Assembly: GCA_003254885.1 (NCBI GenBank)
Contig: QANT01005718.1
Location: 1 to 64,000, forward strand
From: Purshia tridentata
Taxonomy: Eukaryota > Streptophyta > Magnoliopsida > Rosales > Rosaceae
Direction of reading: 5' to 3'
DNA: 64,000 bases
In this document: one piece after another, positions 1-12,450 of the stretch
Layout of the letters: every line of letters starts with the position of its first letter
Position numbering within the stretch: position 1 is the first letter of the stretch
Notes under the pieces: model-generated
Seen by the model: only the letters and a program-made list of their open reading frames with translations
Databases searched by the model: none
What the model was told of the DNA's origin: nothing
Translations under genes and position numbers: made by a program

Positions 1-2300
1 ACTAAGTTTATTTATAATTTTGTATTAAATTATGTTATCATATTTTGTTTATTTATATTCAAGCAATTTTCTAAAAAAGTAATAGAATGGCAAAAAAGTA
101 TATTAACAAAATTAATATTTTAAAAGAAATTAGGTATTGGGTGGGCCATTGACTAAAATGTAATTTCGTAAAATATATCATTGACTATTATAGGATATGA
201 AATTATGCATTGACCTATTTGTAATTTAAAAATGTTTTATTGATTTATTTGTAATTTTCTATTATTGAAAAGATAATTAAATTGAAGTGTAAGGAAATGT
301 TTTTTTTTTAAAATTTTAAAGAGGAGATTTGAATTTGAAACTTTTTTCAATATTGAGAAAAAATTTAATAGATAACAATATAAACACAATATGAGAAGAA
401 AAATAATAATATAGAATTTGAAAGAGTACAAGAAATCCAAATGTGGAACACTTAAGCCAATAGGGTCATCCAAGAAGACTCACCTATATCTGTGCACCTT
501 GAGATTAATAATTTATTGCTTCTCGTAGAATACAGCATTGGAATTCTGTAATTATGTCTTTAGATTTGCTGTGAGAAGTGAGATTATGAAAGTTTGAGAA
601 GAGAGAAGGACATTGGATGACAATATTAACATAAGGAACCTCAAAAATAAAAAATTTTACAAATTTACAAATATTTTTTTTTTACTTTTTATTTTTAAAA
701 TTTTTATATTTCATTCAGATTATATGATTTGGATGAGACACATCACTTGCTAGAAAATGTCCATGTTCACTTGTTTTATTGCGCCTTTTAGAGGATGCAT
801 GTATGTTTCTAGCGAACATGCACCTTGTGCGTTGTTGCTGTGCACAAAAACTTTTTTTTTTCTTTTTAAAAAAAATACATATATTAACATATAGTTATGG
901 ATCATTGGATCTATAATAATGTCACATTTTTACTTTTTTATTAAATTTATGAATATGATAATATAATCAATTAAAAATAATAGTAATGTCTTTCATTAAA
1001 AGACACTTAATACTGACAATTTTAAATGTCCATTCCTTGAATTTTATATTGATAAAAAATTTATTATTCAAAGTTTGTAAACAAAACAACAATGGGTAAC
1101 AATTGTTTTTCCATTGTAGTATGCATTTGCTTGAATTATTTATATAAAGTTCTGGATAGGAAGAAAAAATTCTTAATTTGGATCAGTTTTTAGTTTGTTA
1201 ATGGATAAGAGTTGAACTAAGTTAAAACTTCATTAAAATAAGAGTAAATATCTAATTTTGATTTGAATTAGTTGGATATATTTAATGGACATGATTTAAA
1301 TTGAGTTCCCTGAGTCTTATAATGTCTTTTAAGAAAGTGTTTGGTAGTTTAATCTGAAATGAAGAAAATGCGTTTTAATTTTCTGGAAAGGGTTAATATG
1401 TTTGGTTAAATGAGGACAATAATTGTGTAGACTGCAGATATATGAATGAATGTAAGTGTAAGAATAATAATGATGTTGGGAAAATTGGGTGAACGTAAGA
1501 GATACGATAGTAGGTAGTTTGAAAAGGAGTTATATAGGAGACATTATTATTATTATTATTTTTAATATGATAAATTGATAAGTGTAAGGTTTAATCAGCA
1601 TTGAAGTCGTCAGTGTTTAGACGCCTTCACCGCCCAGAAGCAACCAGAAAATAATAATAATAATATATAGTAACAAGTGAGGTTCATTATATGAGCTGCT
1701 TCCTATTTAATAACTACACCACCACCCTACACTGCCCGCTATTGGTACACACTAATCTGTGATGCTACTTCACTTTTGTCTATGCTTATTCTAATTATTA
1801 TTATTACAATTATATAATTTATTTTGCATTTTCCTATTGGGAAGATTTATTTAACATGCCATATTATCATTTTTATTCACTGAAATTAAAAGTTTATTTT
1901 GTAAATACACATAATTTTACTATTTATTCTATTCAATTCAATTTAATTTAATTTTATATAGTCCAAATCAAATAATAAAAATTTGTTTTTTATATGTAAA
2001 AAGAAGGGGGAGGGTAAAAGTGCGATATTCAACGGTGGTGATAATTATGAACAGAAAGAGTTTGTCGCGTAGCGGGAAAAGATGGACGTCTGAGATTGGA
2101 ATTTAAAAGAAAGGAGGTGAGCGAAACAGAGGCAAGGCTGTGACCATCACAAAAATCAAAGATTAAACAATGAAAGAAAAACACATATGACATATGAGGG
2201 GTTGTAGGGTAGGTATAGGATAGGACAGCTTTGTATTTCCATTTTTTTCTTTTTTCTTTTTTATTTTTTCTATTTTTTCTATTTTAGAGAAAAGAAAAAC
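1..2300. other. AT-rich intergenic DNA, no gene seen
   Basis: This stretch is strongly AT-rich, with homopolymer runs and a short ATT microsatellite near 1545-1561. No open frame here has a recognisable domain or coding-like composition. It is the distal upstream flank of the HAP8-like gene. No transposon ends or RNA genes were recognised. Confidence 0.6.
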
Positions 2301-2313
2301 ACACACTCTTCCC

Positions 2314-2545
2314 CTCTCCCTCTCTCTCTCTCTTACTTTCTCTCTCTCCATCTCTATCTCTCTCTCTCTCTCTCTCTCTTGAAAACTCTTCTTAACGCAT
2401 ATTCACAGATGGGAGGTGAATCGTGGTGTTTAGTGGTACAAACCTGCTTTATGGAGAGAAAGAGAACCTGATGCCCTTTTGATGTGTGAGTGGGTGGTGC
2501 TCTTTTCTCACTACTACTATCTCTCCATCTCTCTCTCTCTCTCTC
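2314..2545. repeat. CT/GA microsatellite tracts
   Basis: Two pyrimidine tracts on the + strand, at about 2314-2379 and 2517-2545, are made of near-continuous CT dinucleotides. They lie about 1.2-1.4 kb upstream of the HAP8-like start codon, where a promoter or distal first leader exon would be expected. CT-rich tracts are common around plant transcription starts and bind GAGA-binding BBR/BPC proteins. That role here is inference from position and composition. Confidence 0.75.
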
Positions 2546-3749
2546 GCTGCTTAATAGTCTTCAAAGACTCCATTTTTCCCCATATCCAGTCCAAACCATC
2601 AAATAGCTTCAAAATCTCTCTGCGATTTCTTTGATCTTGGTTTGTTTTCTCTTCTCAAAATCTGGTCTTTTTCTCTTCTCTTTGACAATAGGTTTATGGG
2701 TTTTTCTGGGTTTCTTAGCTTCAGGAGAAAAGCTAGCTACTTGTGATTTCATGATCTCCTTTTCCATGTGTTTGAATTTCTGGGCATCTTCAATTAGTTG
2801 ACCACTCGTTAGCTTCTTCTTTGTTTTTAAGAATCTGGTCATGGTATTTACACTGGATTTTGTTATGTATGCGATGTGTTGTGGTCACAGGTCAGTCTTA
2901 CTGTTCACTTGGTCTTCTGGGTCGCTCTGGCTCTCAACCTTAACCAAGTCTTTAGTTTCTTCTTTGTAAAATCTCTTTCTTTGCTGGTCTTGATCCCAAC
3001 TTTGTTTCCTTCAGTCACTCCCTAGCTTGTTCTTTCACGTCAGATTTCTTGTATGCCCATTGAAAAAAAAATCTTCTTTTGGGGTACTTCATCTCATTTT
3101 GTTTAATTGTACTCTATGATTTTGCTTTTAATAGATTCGATTGGTTGTTCCAGCTATGGTATAGTTAGTGGATTGTTGAGTCAAGGCTTGAATTTTCAGC
3201 ACTGTTTCCTACTTTCCTGGGTTTACCCACATAAAATATCAGTCTCCATGAACTTTAAGACTTTGAACAAAAATATATATCTTTTGCTTGTGGGTTTGTT
3301 CTTTGCCTATTTTTGTTCTTTACTTGCTCAATTGGGTTCCCATTGTTTGATTTTTTTGACGCAGCTGATGCTTTAAAACCACTAATTCCCATCACATAAA
3401 ATAACGTTCTAGAGGGGTCTGGAATCTCCTAGTCTGCCGTGTTCATCTGGGTCTTCCCCAAAACCCATGATCTCATGCTCTTTCTCATGTCTCTTGCAGG
3501 CTGATGGATGAAGATTCCAGTGGGGTTGTTTGATTTTTCTGCCGGTGCTTCGTTGTGCTTTCTCTGCTAGTGTGTGGTGGTGGTGGTGCTTGGAGTAAAA
3601 GAGTAAGAGGGAGAGAGAGAAAGACAGGGGTAGCCTATCATTATATATATGCTGAAATCTAAGATAAAGATAAGGCCCGGAGGTAGAGATATTAGTCGAG
3701 CTTGTGACTGTTGGGAAGACAGCACAAGAAGAGAGAAGCTTGTCATCAG
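2546..3749 (+). promoter_or_regulatory. Probable leader region of the HAP8-like gene, with uORFs
   Basis: No protein domain is visible. A good splice acceptor (pyrimidine stretch then TTGCAG) ends at 3499, so the last part of the leader probably runs from 3500 to 3749 after a 5'-UTR intron. That part contains a 9-codon uORF (3504-3533) and a 50-codon uORF (3649-3801). The second overlaps the main ATG at 3750 in another frame. The transcription start and the donor of the leader intron were not fixed. Confidence 0.45.
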
Positions 3750-6700
3750 ATGTTATCCGTTGAAAAACCTCCACCAGATCCCCCATGTCCACAACAACTG
3801 ACCAAACATAGCACTGATGATGATGATGAGAGGGCTTCTCAATTACCAGCCTATCCAGAGGTAGATCTATCCAAGCCAACCCTTCCTGATGACAACCTTC
3901 TTCCCAAATTCTCCATAAGGTTATCTCTCTCACTTCTTGGGTGATGAATAGTTGATGATCACTTGGGTTTTTTTTTGTTTTTTCTCATCATGGCTCTAAC
4001 TGCTTCTCTTTCTCTTTGTGATCTCAAAGTTATCCCATCTTAGAGCGTGTTGAGTCAGATCCAGAGAGATGCATGTTGCTTGCGGTTCAGTCCAAAATGG
4101 CCTAAGTAGTCATGACACCCATCTTGTCTCTATTTTTAGCGTTTGGGGCTTTTGCCTGCTTTGGCTAATGAACTCACTCACGGCTCTTAATCCCACAACC
4201 CACACGTTTCTTCATGTGTTTTATTCCCTAATTTATGCAATTTGCTGCTCAACTGGATTTACAGCAATTTTACTTGCTTCTCTTCCCCTTATGTTGCTTG
4301 TGATTTCATGTCACCTTTTCCATGAGTCTTAATCTCTGAGCTTGTTCTAACCATATCGGCAGAAATCGTCTGAGTTCACTAGATCATCGAATCTCTTAGT
4401 CACTTGGGCATATCTTGAATGTTTCTCTACTGTTGTGTGTGTGTCTGTGTTTTTGTTCTTTCCCTTTTTAGTTCCATGGTCCATATATATTCCCTTTCTT
4501 TGGTTAACAATTAACATACAATAAAGGGGGTCTAACAGTAACATAGCTTCAGTTCTCTTTGGACTGAGTCTAAAGGTGGCTTAGATGAGTCATACATGTG
4601 TTTAAAGCTTAACTCATTGGATTGATTATATATTTAAATTAATATTGAGATTTGATTTTTTGTTCTGCAGAGATTATGTTTTTACTGCCCGGAACAAGGA
4701 TATCAAGACCAACTGGCCTTTTTCTCAGAAAAATTTGCAACTTTGTTTGAGACATGGCATGAAGGATGTGTTGCCACCATTTCAGAGTGTTGACTCAGTA
4801 AGGAACCAACCCCATGAAAGATGTACGGTTGAAGATGAACACAAAAGCATTATTCTTCATGCAGCGCCTTCTGGGCCTGATGATCATGCAGTATTAGATT
4901 CGTCCAACAATACAAAGTTGAAGGAGAAGAAGCTAGCAGAAGCTTGCACAGACGCAACAACTTCATGCAGGTCTGAAGGAGAAAATGATTTTCCATCCAC
5001 AATTACAAGCGTTTCTCAATCAGAAATAGAAGAGTCAGTTCCCACCAACAGGCCATCAAGCTTGCTGCCGTTAGAAACTGATACTTCCTTGGAAGCTGCC
5101 TCAGTTGAAGTTGAAGCTGCAGGCCCTCCTCCTGTTGTTGCCCACAAAACCGAAAGCACCCCCCGACCCTCGGGTAAGAAGTGCAGATTGGTAGTGAAAT
5201 TCAGCAACCACTCGGAGAGAAGCTCAACTGAAGATATTGCTTTGAATTGTACCACCATTTCAGAAACAATGAATTCAAAAATATGCCCTGTTTGCAAAAC
5301 CTTCTCGTCGTCTTCAAATACCACCTTGAATGCTCATATCGATCAGTGCCTTTCTGGGGAGTCAGCTCCCAAGTGGACTGTGGATTCTAAACTAACAAGG
5401 CACCACCGAATTAAGCCAAGGAAGACGAAATTGATGGTGGATATATATGTTACTGCCCAACATTGCACATTGGAAGATCTTGATAGAAGGAATGGCTCAA
5501 ACTGGGCCACTATTACAAGCTTTCCTACTCAGGATAAGGAGAAGTCTGAGATGCCTGCTGAAGAGAAAAGGCAAAGACTGTCCTCAGTCCATCCTGATGA
5601 TATTGATGTTGGTCCAGTCTATGTGGACGCCAATGGCACCAAGGTTAGGATTTTATCCAAGTTTGATGATGCACCATCTCCATCTGTGTCAAAAGTGGTA
5701 GATAATCTTCGACCAAGAAAATCTTTGAAGCGGGGTAAAGGAAGCAAATTCCTTTCAGCCAAAAAGCAAAAGCGTCAGGCATCTAAATATCACAAGTACC
5801 TTAAACTTGCTCCTCAAAGCAAAAAATTTATGTCCCCCAAGGCTCATTCTTCTCAGGTACACCACTCTTGCTTTCTATACAAGTGCTTTTCCCTTCTTCT
5901 ACTGATTAATTTATAAAGAAGACTTAGACTACTAATTTTAGCTTACTCACCAACTTAATTAAAACATACGCTTTGATGCAATAAAAGAAAAATAAAGAAA
6001 ACGGTATACTGTATTTCAGAGTGACAACTATATTACATGCTCCCAATATGCCAAGATCTTTTGTTGTTGTTAACACTGAAGCCTCGTATCTGCTAAAAGA
6101 TAGAACAAAACAGTATTTGCACTTTTCATCTTTACCTTTGTTTTGCATTTTTGCTTTGAATTACTAGTTTAAACTGTGGTGACACATATGGTTAAATTGT
6201 TTTTAAACAGACTGGTGGGGGTCAAGAAAGATATGGAGTGGAAGAAAGTTGTGAGGATGGACATCAAATGGAGAAGCAAGTCAATCCCTGCAATCCTGGA
6301 GCTTTAAGAGGCTGGGCATGCTCCAAACGCACTGGTGTTGCAAAGAAGGTGAACAAGAAGGAGGAACCTGTGAAATGTAAGTGGCATGCGTCTCGAAACT
6401 TTCTGGTTGAGAGTAATCGTGTTATAAAACTAGTGAATTCATCTGGAAATCCAATGTCTTCTCCTGAAAATAGCGGGAGCACCGAGAATGTATTTTGTGA
6501 AACCCAAGCCAGTGACAAGAGTGACTCTCAGAGAAAGAGAGCAGGAAGCCCCTCGCCTGGGGCTGGCATCAGTGACAGTGTTGAGAGGTTTCTTCTGCGA
6601 AATTCCCATCAGTTAAGCAAAGACAGAAATTTCGCTCGTGATAGTTGCATGCCGAAACTTACAAACTCTAATGGGAGCTGTGCCCCTTTGTTGAGTAACA

Positions 6701-9216
6701 ATACAGTTGTTACTTCTGCAGGTCCCACTGATAATTCTTGTAGTCCTGATGCTAGCACAAAACGATCTAAGAGTCGAGATGATGCCTCCAGGTCAAATGC
6801 CATGAAATTCCCCTCATCAAAGAAGAAAGCGCGGTCTGTTGGTGGTCGATTATCTGTTACTGAATCCAATGCCATTTGCTTGAAGAATTGCTCAGCTGTT
6901 GAGAAGTCTCAAGTGCATGAAAGGGCAGAAACAGATAAAGAGGTACTGGCCTGGGATTCTGCAGCTGATCAACGCTATGATTTCATGCACAATTCTGCTG
7001 GAAAGCGGTCTAGAAGAGGAGACACTAATAATGAAATATTTCATAGCAGAAGCACTATGTTGCAAACTCAAAATAGAGGCTCCATAAGTATCTCTGGAAG
7101 GAAGGAAACCATGGCTTTGGAGAGTTCACAATTAACACCAGAGTGTTATGGACATGATGAGGGGGAAAAGATGGATATTTCTGTTAGAGTTGGTAATGAA
7201 TTTCTGGACAAAGTTGATCGCTTGGGACTTGCTCAGAAAGAGGATCAAATCCCTGGTGATGACATAGTTACTGAAACATCTTTCCCAATAGGTGTTGGGG
7301 AGACCGTTGCAAGTTTGTGTAATTCAGCCAAAGGCAAATCCAACTGTCTACAATATAAGGGATCTTTATCCGAAACTGAAGCACTGACAAGTCCAACTGA
7401 TAGCATTATTAATGAACAAGAGACGTTTTATGCTGATGAAGTGGAAGATGGCACACTTGGGCAGAATGTTCATAGTGCGGAGGAAATGGATTCTGAAGTT
7501 GGGCAGGGAAGCTACTTTCCTGTGGTGGATCCAATACCTATTCCAGGACCACCAGGATCATTTTTGCCAAGTCCTAGGGATATGGGCTCAGATGATTTTC
7601 AAGGGAACTCGTCATTAACCACAAGCCGAGTTCAATCATCTCAAGAACAGCTTGATTTCATTGATGGGGATTCGTCAGATTCACCTATATCTACAACATC
7701 AACCATCTCTAATTTCACAGGGACAAAATGTGATCTGAAATACTCTGAAACATTATCATCTGTAGGATCTCAATCTGTTGAAGACAAGATTACGTTGGGC
7801 CTATCACGTGCAACCTTTGATTCTTCTGTAGAAGTTAATGCCGATGCAGTTCAACAGATAACTGCCACAGCAGCAGAAAGACTTACTTTTGATAGAGAGA
7901 ACTTTAAAGTCAACAAGATATCTCTTGAGAGGGGACCTCTCAGCTTAAAAAGTAATGATCAACCTTGCTGTTGTCAAAGAAAGGAGAGAACTTCGCAGGG
8001 TCTGGCTTTAAATTATCAAGATTCACAACTATTAAGACGAAGAGCTTTGGCTTCGGCTACACTGCCTGCCATGGGAAAGCAAATGGGTTGCCATCAGAAC
8101 GCAAGAACCAACAATTTGGAGACAAGGTCTGACATGACAGACATGTTATTTCTGAGTGGTTGCCCAACTTCAAGATCTGAACAGGTGGTTTTCCCTGTCA
8201 CAAAGTCACCTACAGGTCCTCTTCATTTGAACGATTCTCCAGATGGCAAACGGAAGTTTTCAGGTCATGGTGATGGTGATTCTGTTAGTCCATCTGCTTC
8301 TAATTCCATACTCAGGTTGATGGGAAAGAATTTGATGGTGGTTAACAGAGATGAAGATCCATCAGTGCCACCACTTGGGCAGGCCCAACAACATGCCCAA
8401 ATTAACCATCTGACTCCACCATTTCCAACATTCTCAGGAGTTGCTCCTGGCAATCTTCAGAATGAGGTCTACCATTCCTTTCATCACAATTTCCCTCATG
8501 GTTCAGTAATCTTAGGTCAAGATCCACATAAAAAAGTGGGGGAATCTTTTGATGCTACGCTCTCTCACAGTTTTAGAAGCTATAGTAATTCGAAGATACA
8601 ACAAGTGCTTGCACAAGGACCTGCAAGCTTGTTTCCAAAGCAGCACGCAGATGGTGGCTTTGTGGCATCCCTGGGATCGCATGAGTATAAAGGTGATTAC
8701 AATTTTCCAATTCCACTGAATGAGCCTGTAAACAAACCCACCATTGGAGCATCCGTATATCATATGCAGAGGGTTATAAGCACTATTGACCGCCAACTCA
8801 AGAATGCAGATTCTGCTTCCAATTGCAATAAAGAAATTATCATCATTGATGATGTTCCTGAAAATGAAGCAGAATTGTCCCGTGATGTTGCAAGCTATTC
8901 CGGAGGGTTGAGGGAAAGCCAGGTAGTTTCTTCTGGCATTTTGATTCCAGAAGCTCCCAGTTATAACTCAAAGTGCATGAATCCTTTCTCTTGTTATCAG
9001 TCACAGGACCCTTCTCTACTTTGTGGATCACCAGTTTTGTACAATACCAACTTCCATGCAAATATTTCCGCCAGGCGAGCCACTGCAAGTCCTGTTAAGT
9101 GGGGATGTACTTCAGAAGGTTCTGGTGTGCTGCAGAGTAGTCCTTTTCTCCCGGCATCATCTTCAAGAGGTCACCAGCTGAGATCTACACTTTATAATTC
9201 GCCAAGCTTGTCATAG
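3750..9216 (+). CDS. HAP8: HAPLESS8-like protein with a C2HC (UBZ-type) zinc finger
   Basis: Three coding exons, 3750-3919, 4671-5856 and 6211-9216, join in phase with GT..AG introns and give a protein of about 1453 residues. Residues ~38-85 (VDLSKP, then a segment with DYVF and NWPFSQKNLQLC) resemble Arabidopsis HAP8 as I remember it. At residues ~261-285 there is a CxxC...HxxxC finger (CPVCK ... HIDQC), the arrangement of UBZ4/Rad18-type ubiquitin-binding fingers. The rest is Ser-rich and probably disordered, with Lys/Arg-rich patches after the finger that could be nuclear signals. Near residues 1328-1333, IIIIDD looks like a SUMO-interacting motif. HAP8 was named from Arabidopsis mutants with poor male transmission; its biochemistry is not known to me. 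The protein is longer than the Arabidopsis one (about 800 residues by memory). The ATG at 3750 starts the recognisable MLSVEKPPPDPPCP segment. Ubiquitin and SUMO binding are inference. Confidence 0.85.
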
Positions 9217-10300
9217 TAAACAAGTTGTGTTTGAAAATGGCTGTTTTCACCTGGTTTGAGCACAACCAGGTTTGCTTTAATCAAACTTGTACTGATCTTA
9301 GAATGTTCCTAGAATACTGATTTCCGGAAACTTTAGGGGATGTCAAAAAAATGGCGATTGATCAAAGACATAACAGCTGGGATTTGGGTAGAGTGGGTAT
9401 ATGTACCAAAAGTTGGCTCAAAATTATGCAGTTTTTTTCAGGCTTCTGCTTAGGCATGCTTTAAGCTACCCAGAGTCTAGACAATGTATAACCAATCCAT
9501 GAATAATATATCGTTGACATAAAAAGCTTGGCTCAAAGTCAATAGAGTCGAGCATTGCCATGTGGAAGTGTTCATTTTGTGTATTTTCTTCTTCTTCTCT
9601 CTTTTCTTAAACGTGAATTACAGCACCAGCTATTTTCAGTCTTGAAAATAAATTGTGTTGTGATTTGTTTTTATTAATCTGCACTTGCATTAGTATTAAT
9701 TTGATCAGCTCAAACATAAAGCAATTTTGGCTTCCGTAAAATTATATATATATTGATCTACCCAAATTATGAAAGCTGGAATTGTATCTCTCATTATTGG
9801 CGATCAATCTTCGAGTATAAGAATTGATATGTACTTGGTAGAGTTAATGGTTTGCATGAATTACAGGAGGTTTGATCATGCAACTGTGACAGAAAGCCTC
9901 AAAGCACCACCACAAGTACATAGATATACATATATATATATACACACATATGGTGCTTAATTTGAATTGGCAAAAAGTAAACAAAAAAAAAGAGAGTAAA
10001 GAAAGTATCCCAGGTGGTGGTGCCATGCATGGTTGCAAATGGTGATTAGTGATTCCTATATATAATATAATAAATATATATATATATATATGATTTCTAT
10101 TCTATGCTAGCTAGCTTAAACGCAATCAATTATTAATGGCTATATATACCAAATATTACCAAGAAACAAGGAACATACAAGTACAAGTAATTAATTAAAC
10201 ACAATGCAGAAATAGCAGCCAAACTTGAAAGAAATTAATAACTAGCTAGCTAGCAATGTATTTTCCAAAATTTTGACAATGAAAAACCACATGCAGCAGT

Positions 10301-10338
<38 letters not shown>

Positions 10339-11534
10339 GTAGCAGCGGTTGCTGCTGTTATATATTGTGTTGATCTCCTAGTTTGTTCCTCTAGGAATAT
10401 ATTTGATTATTATTACTGTATGAAGGTACGTTTTCTTTCTGCAAAACTGAGATTTCTTAATTAGCGCAGAGCGCGCAGAGCTGAGAGATGATGAGAGGCT
10501 GAGGCTCCACCATTAGATTCTGTCGAGACAGTGTATCTCTTAGCTGGCTAGCCTTATTAGCTGCCTTACGTACATATATTATATATATATATATATAAAG
10601 GGGAAGTGGGGTACTGATTGATCTGACATGTACTTGAGGTAGAGAAATATGCACAGGCCACAGTTGTGATATATGAATGCATTGCATGGATATGCATGAC
10701 CCCATTTCTTGCATAAGCCCATCCAAAACTACTCAGCTATGATCTATTCATTCATTCACTGCATGCATGCATCTAGCAACCTAGCTATCACTAATGGCCG
10801 CTATATGCTGTGCATCTTTGCTTAATTGGTCGACTGTCGACATCAGCATATATGCCTGAACGTTTCGCTGACCACCAAATATAGCCGTTAAAAAAGGATT
10901 AACGATGCATAATGAGTGCAAATGAATGAATAATGAATGAGAGAGAAAGAAGGACGGGTCAATGGGAGGTGCATAACGACAAAACGAAGATACAAATTAA
11001 ATGACCGTTGGATTCGCAAATTCTTCAATAATGCAGAAGGTACTAGTAGTCTAGTACTAATATATATATATATATACACACTTATTGGCATTCCATGTTT
11101 TGCTATATGCGTCACTCGATCTGCTAGCTTGAATTTAATAGATCATGACCAACCCTTCTTTTTTATCCTTTTTTTGTTTTTTTAATTAAAGCTATTGTAC
11201 GTTAATTTTATTTGTTAGAAAAATTAAAATTGGAGCAATATATGGATGGAACGTGGGGGGCTGTAAAATTTGCATGGTGAAAGGTGGACACCTCCTCCTC
11301 AACTTGTTCAGCTCCAATCCAATATTGCGCCCTTTACAAAGACACTAGTTGTGCGCACATTTGTGTTTGTGGGCCACTCCTTGTCTTTCTTATCGTCACG
11401 TTATAAGCCTCTCAAAAGCATACTTGAACCTTTAAAAAGACAGACTCACTTGGATGTATAGCGTCTTTGAGGGGAATTAAAGGGGGAAAAGTATTTGTGT
11501 TTAACAACTCTCTCTCTTTCTCTATTTCCACAAA
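9217..11534. other. Intergenic spacer with many AT microsatellites
   Basis: After the HAP8-like stop codon comes a probable 3' UTR with an AATAAA-like signal near 9645. The rest is AT-rich spacer with repeated TA/AT dinucleotide tracts and no gene that can be supported. Short open frames here are made mostly of microsatellite-encoded Tyr-Ile runs. Confidence 0.6.
10302..10333. repeat. (AT)n microsatellite
   Basis: An uninterrupted AT dinucleotide tract of about 16 units. Similar shorter tracts occur at about 9929-9942, 10074-10091, 10580-10597 and 11060-11075, so this 1.2-kb stretch is a microsatellite cluster. Confidence 0.9.
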
Positions 11535-11999
11535 GGGGAGCGGTAGGGGGCCTTAAAATTAAGTGCCTCAAAATAGCCTCAGTGATATGGAATTTCTATA
11601 TCGTAATTTTATTTCATTAATTTAAAGTCACATCATAACAAATTGGCATATCATAATTTTTAAGTACATATCTACTCTTTTAATTAAATTTTATATTAAA
11701 TTATAAACAATAAGATTAAATTAAAAAAACTTAAAAACAATATACAAAAATATTGAAAAACAAACAGAAATCACAATTATGTTTTTCTATATGATTTTGT
11801 AATTTTTCTATATGTTTTTTAATTTTTTTGTATGTTTTTCAAATTTTTATATATATTTTAATTAAAAGAGTAATTATGTCATTAAAAATACTGATTTGAC
11901 AATTAAAATATGAAGTTGATAATCACAATTATTAATGGAAATTCCAACTCATTGAAGCAATTTTGAGGCACTTCATTTTGAAGCCCAAAATTATTTTCC
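11535..11999. mobile_element. Mutator-like MITE, 465 bp, with long terminal inverted repeats and 9-bp target duplication
   Basis: The two ends are inverted repeats over about 60 bp. Read inward from each end, GCCTCAAAAT is identical, the flanking AAAAT(T/G)AAGT differs by one base, and TGGAATTTC recurs at the inner part. The first 20 bp are diverged but align without gaps, and both ends begin with GG. The element is flanked by a perfect 9-bp direct repeat, TTCCACAAA, at 11526-11534 and 12000-12008. A 9-bp target duplication with long inverted ends is the signature of Mutator-like elements. The AT-rich interior codes for nothing, so this is a non-autonomous MITE. It sits about 450 bp upstream of the PRA1 start codon. 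Confidence 0.85.
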
Positions 12000-12008
12000 T
12001 TCCACAAA

Positions 12009-12450
12009 TATCCTATAACTTATTATAATTCTAATTCATTATTTTATTCTTAATCACCATCTAAATTGGCCAAAGTCTTAAAAACAATATTGTTTATAAA
12101 TGGACAAAAACAAAAGTTATAAATTATAATACAATATTCCAGTTAATGCTAATAATTAATTTTGGTTTAATATAGTGATGAACTTACCTAGGGCAAAGTA
12201 CACTGCTAAATATTTAGTACTATATTGTGCCAACGTGGCACACAATGACACACATTTTGACCAAGTACAAGGTAGAGAAACTCAACAAACAAACCCATAA
12301 GCTCATGAATGTTTCATGTTTTGTTCTCTCTGAAATGGCCCACTTACCAACCAATCAAAGCAACACAAACAGACACACAAGTCTCAAGTTTGAAGAGTTT
12401 GAAGGGTAGTTCAAGTCAAACGTTCAAAAACCACAAACCCCCAAAAAAAA
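12009..12450 (+). promoter_or_regulatory. Upstream region of the PRA1 gene
   Basis: This 440-bp stretch between the MITE and the PRA1 start codon has no gene. It contains a W-box-like TTGACC at 12257-12262, the core bound by WRKY factors. No convincing TATA box was fixed. The start codon follows an A-rich leader ending in nine A residues. Confidence 0.4.

Noticed and set aside
3409-3933. 174-codon minus-strand frame opposite the HAP8-like first exon
   Set aside because: It is rich in His from a GGT repeat, has no domain and overlaps the leader and first exon of the HAP8-like gene.
4069-4332. 87-codon hydrophobic frame between HAP8-like exons 1 and 2
   Set aside because: It lies in an intron bounded by consensus splice sites and has no recognisable family.
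10450-10740. Possible microRNA precursor
   Set aside because: The region looks partly self-complementary because of AT tracts, but no known conserved mature miRNA sequence was recognised and no clean hairpin could be traced.
10829-10841. Near-palindrome GTCGACTGTCGAC
   Set aside because: It is short with an odd centre base and lies in spacer DNA; such a match is expected by chance at this length scale.
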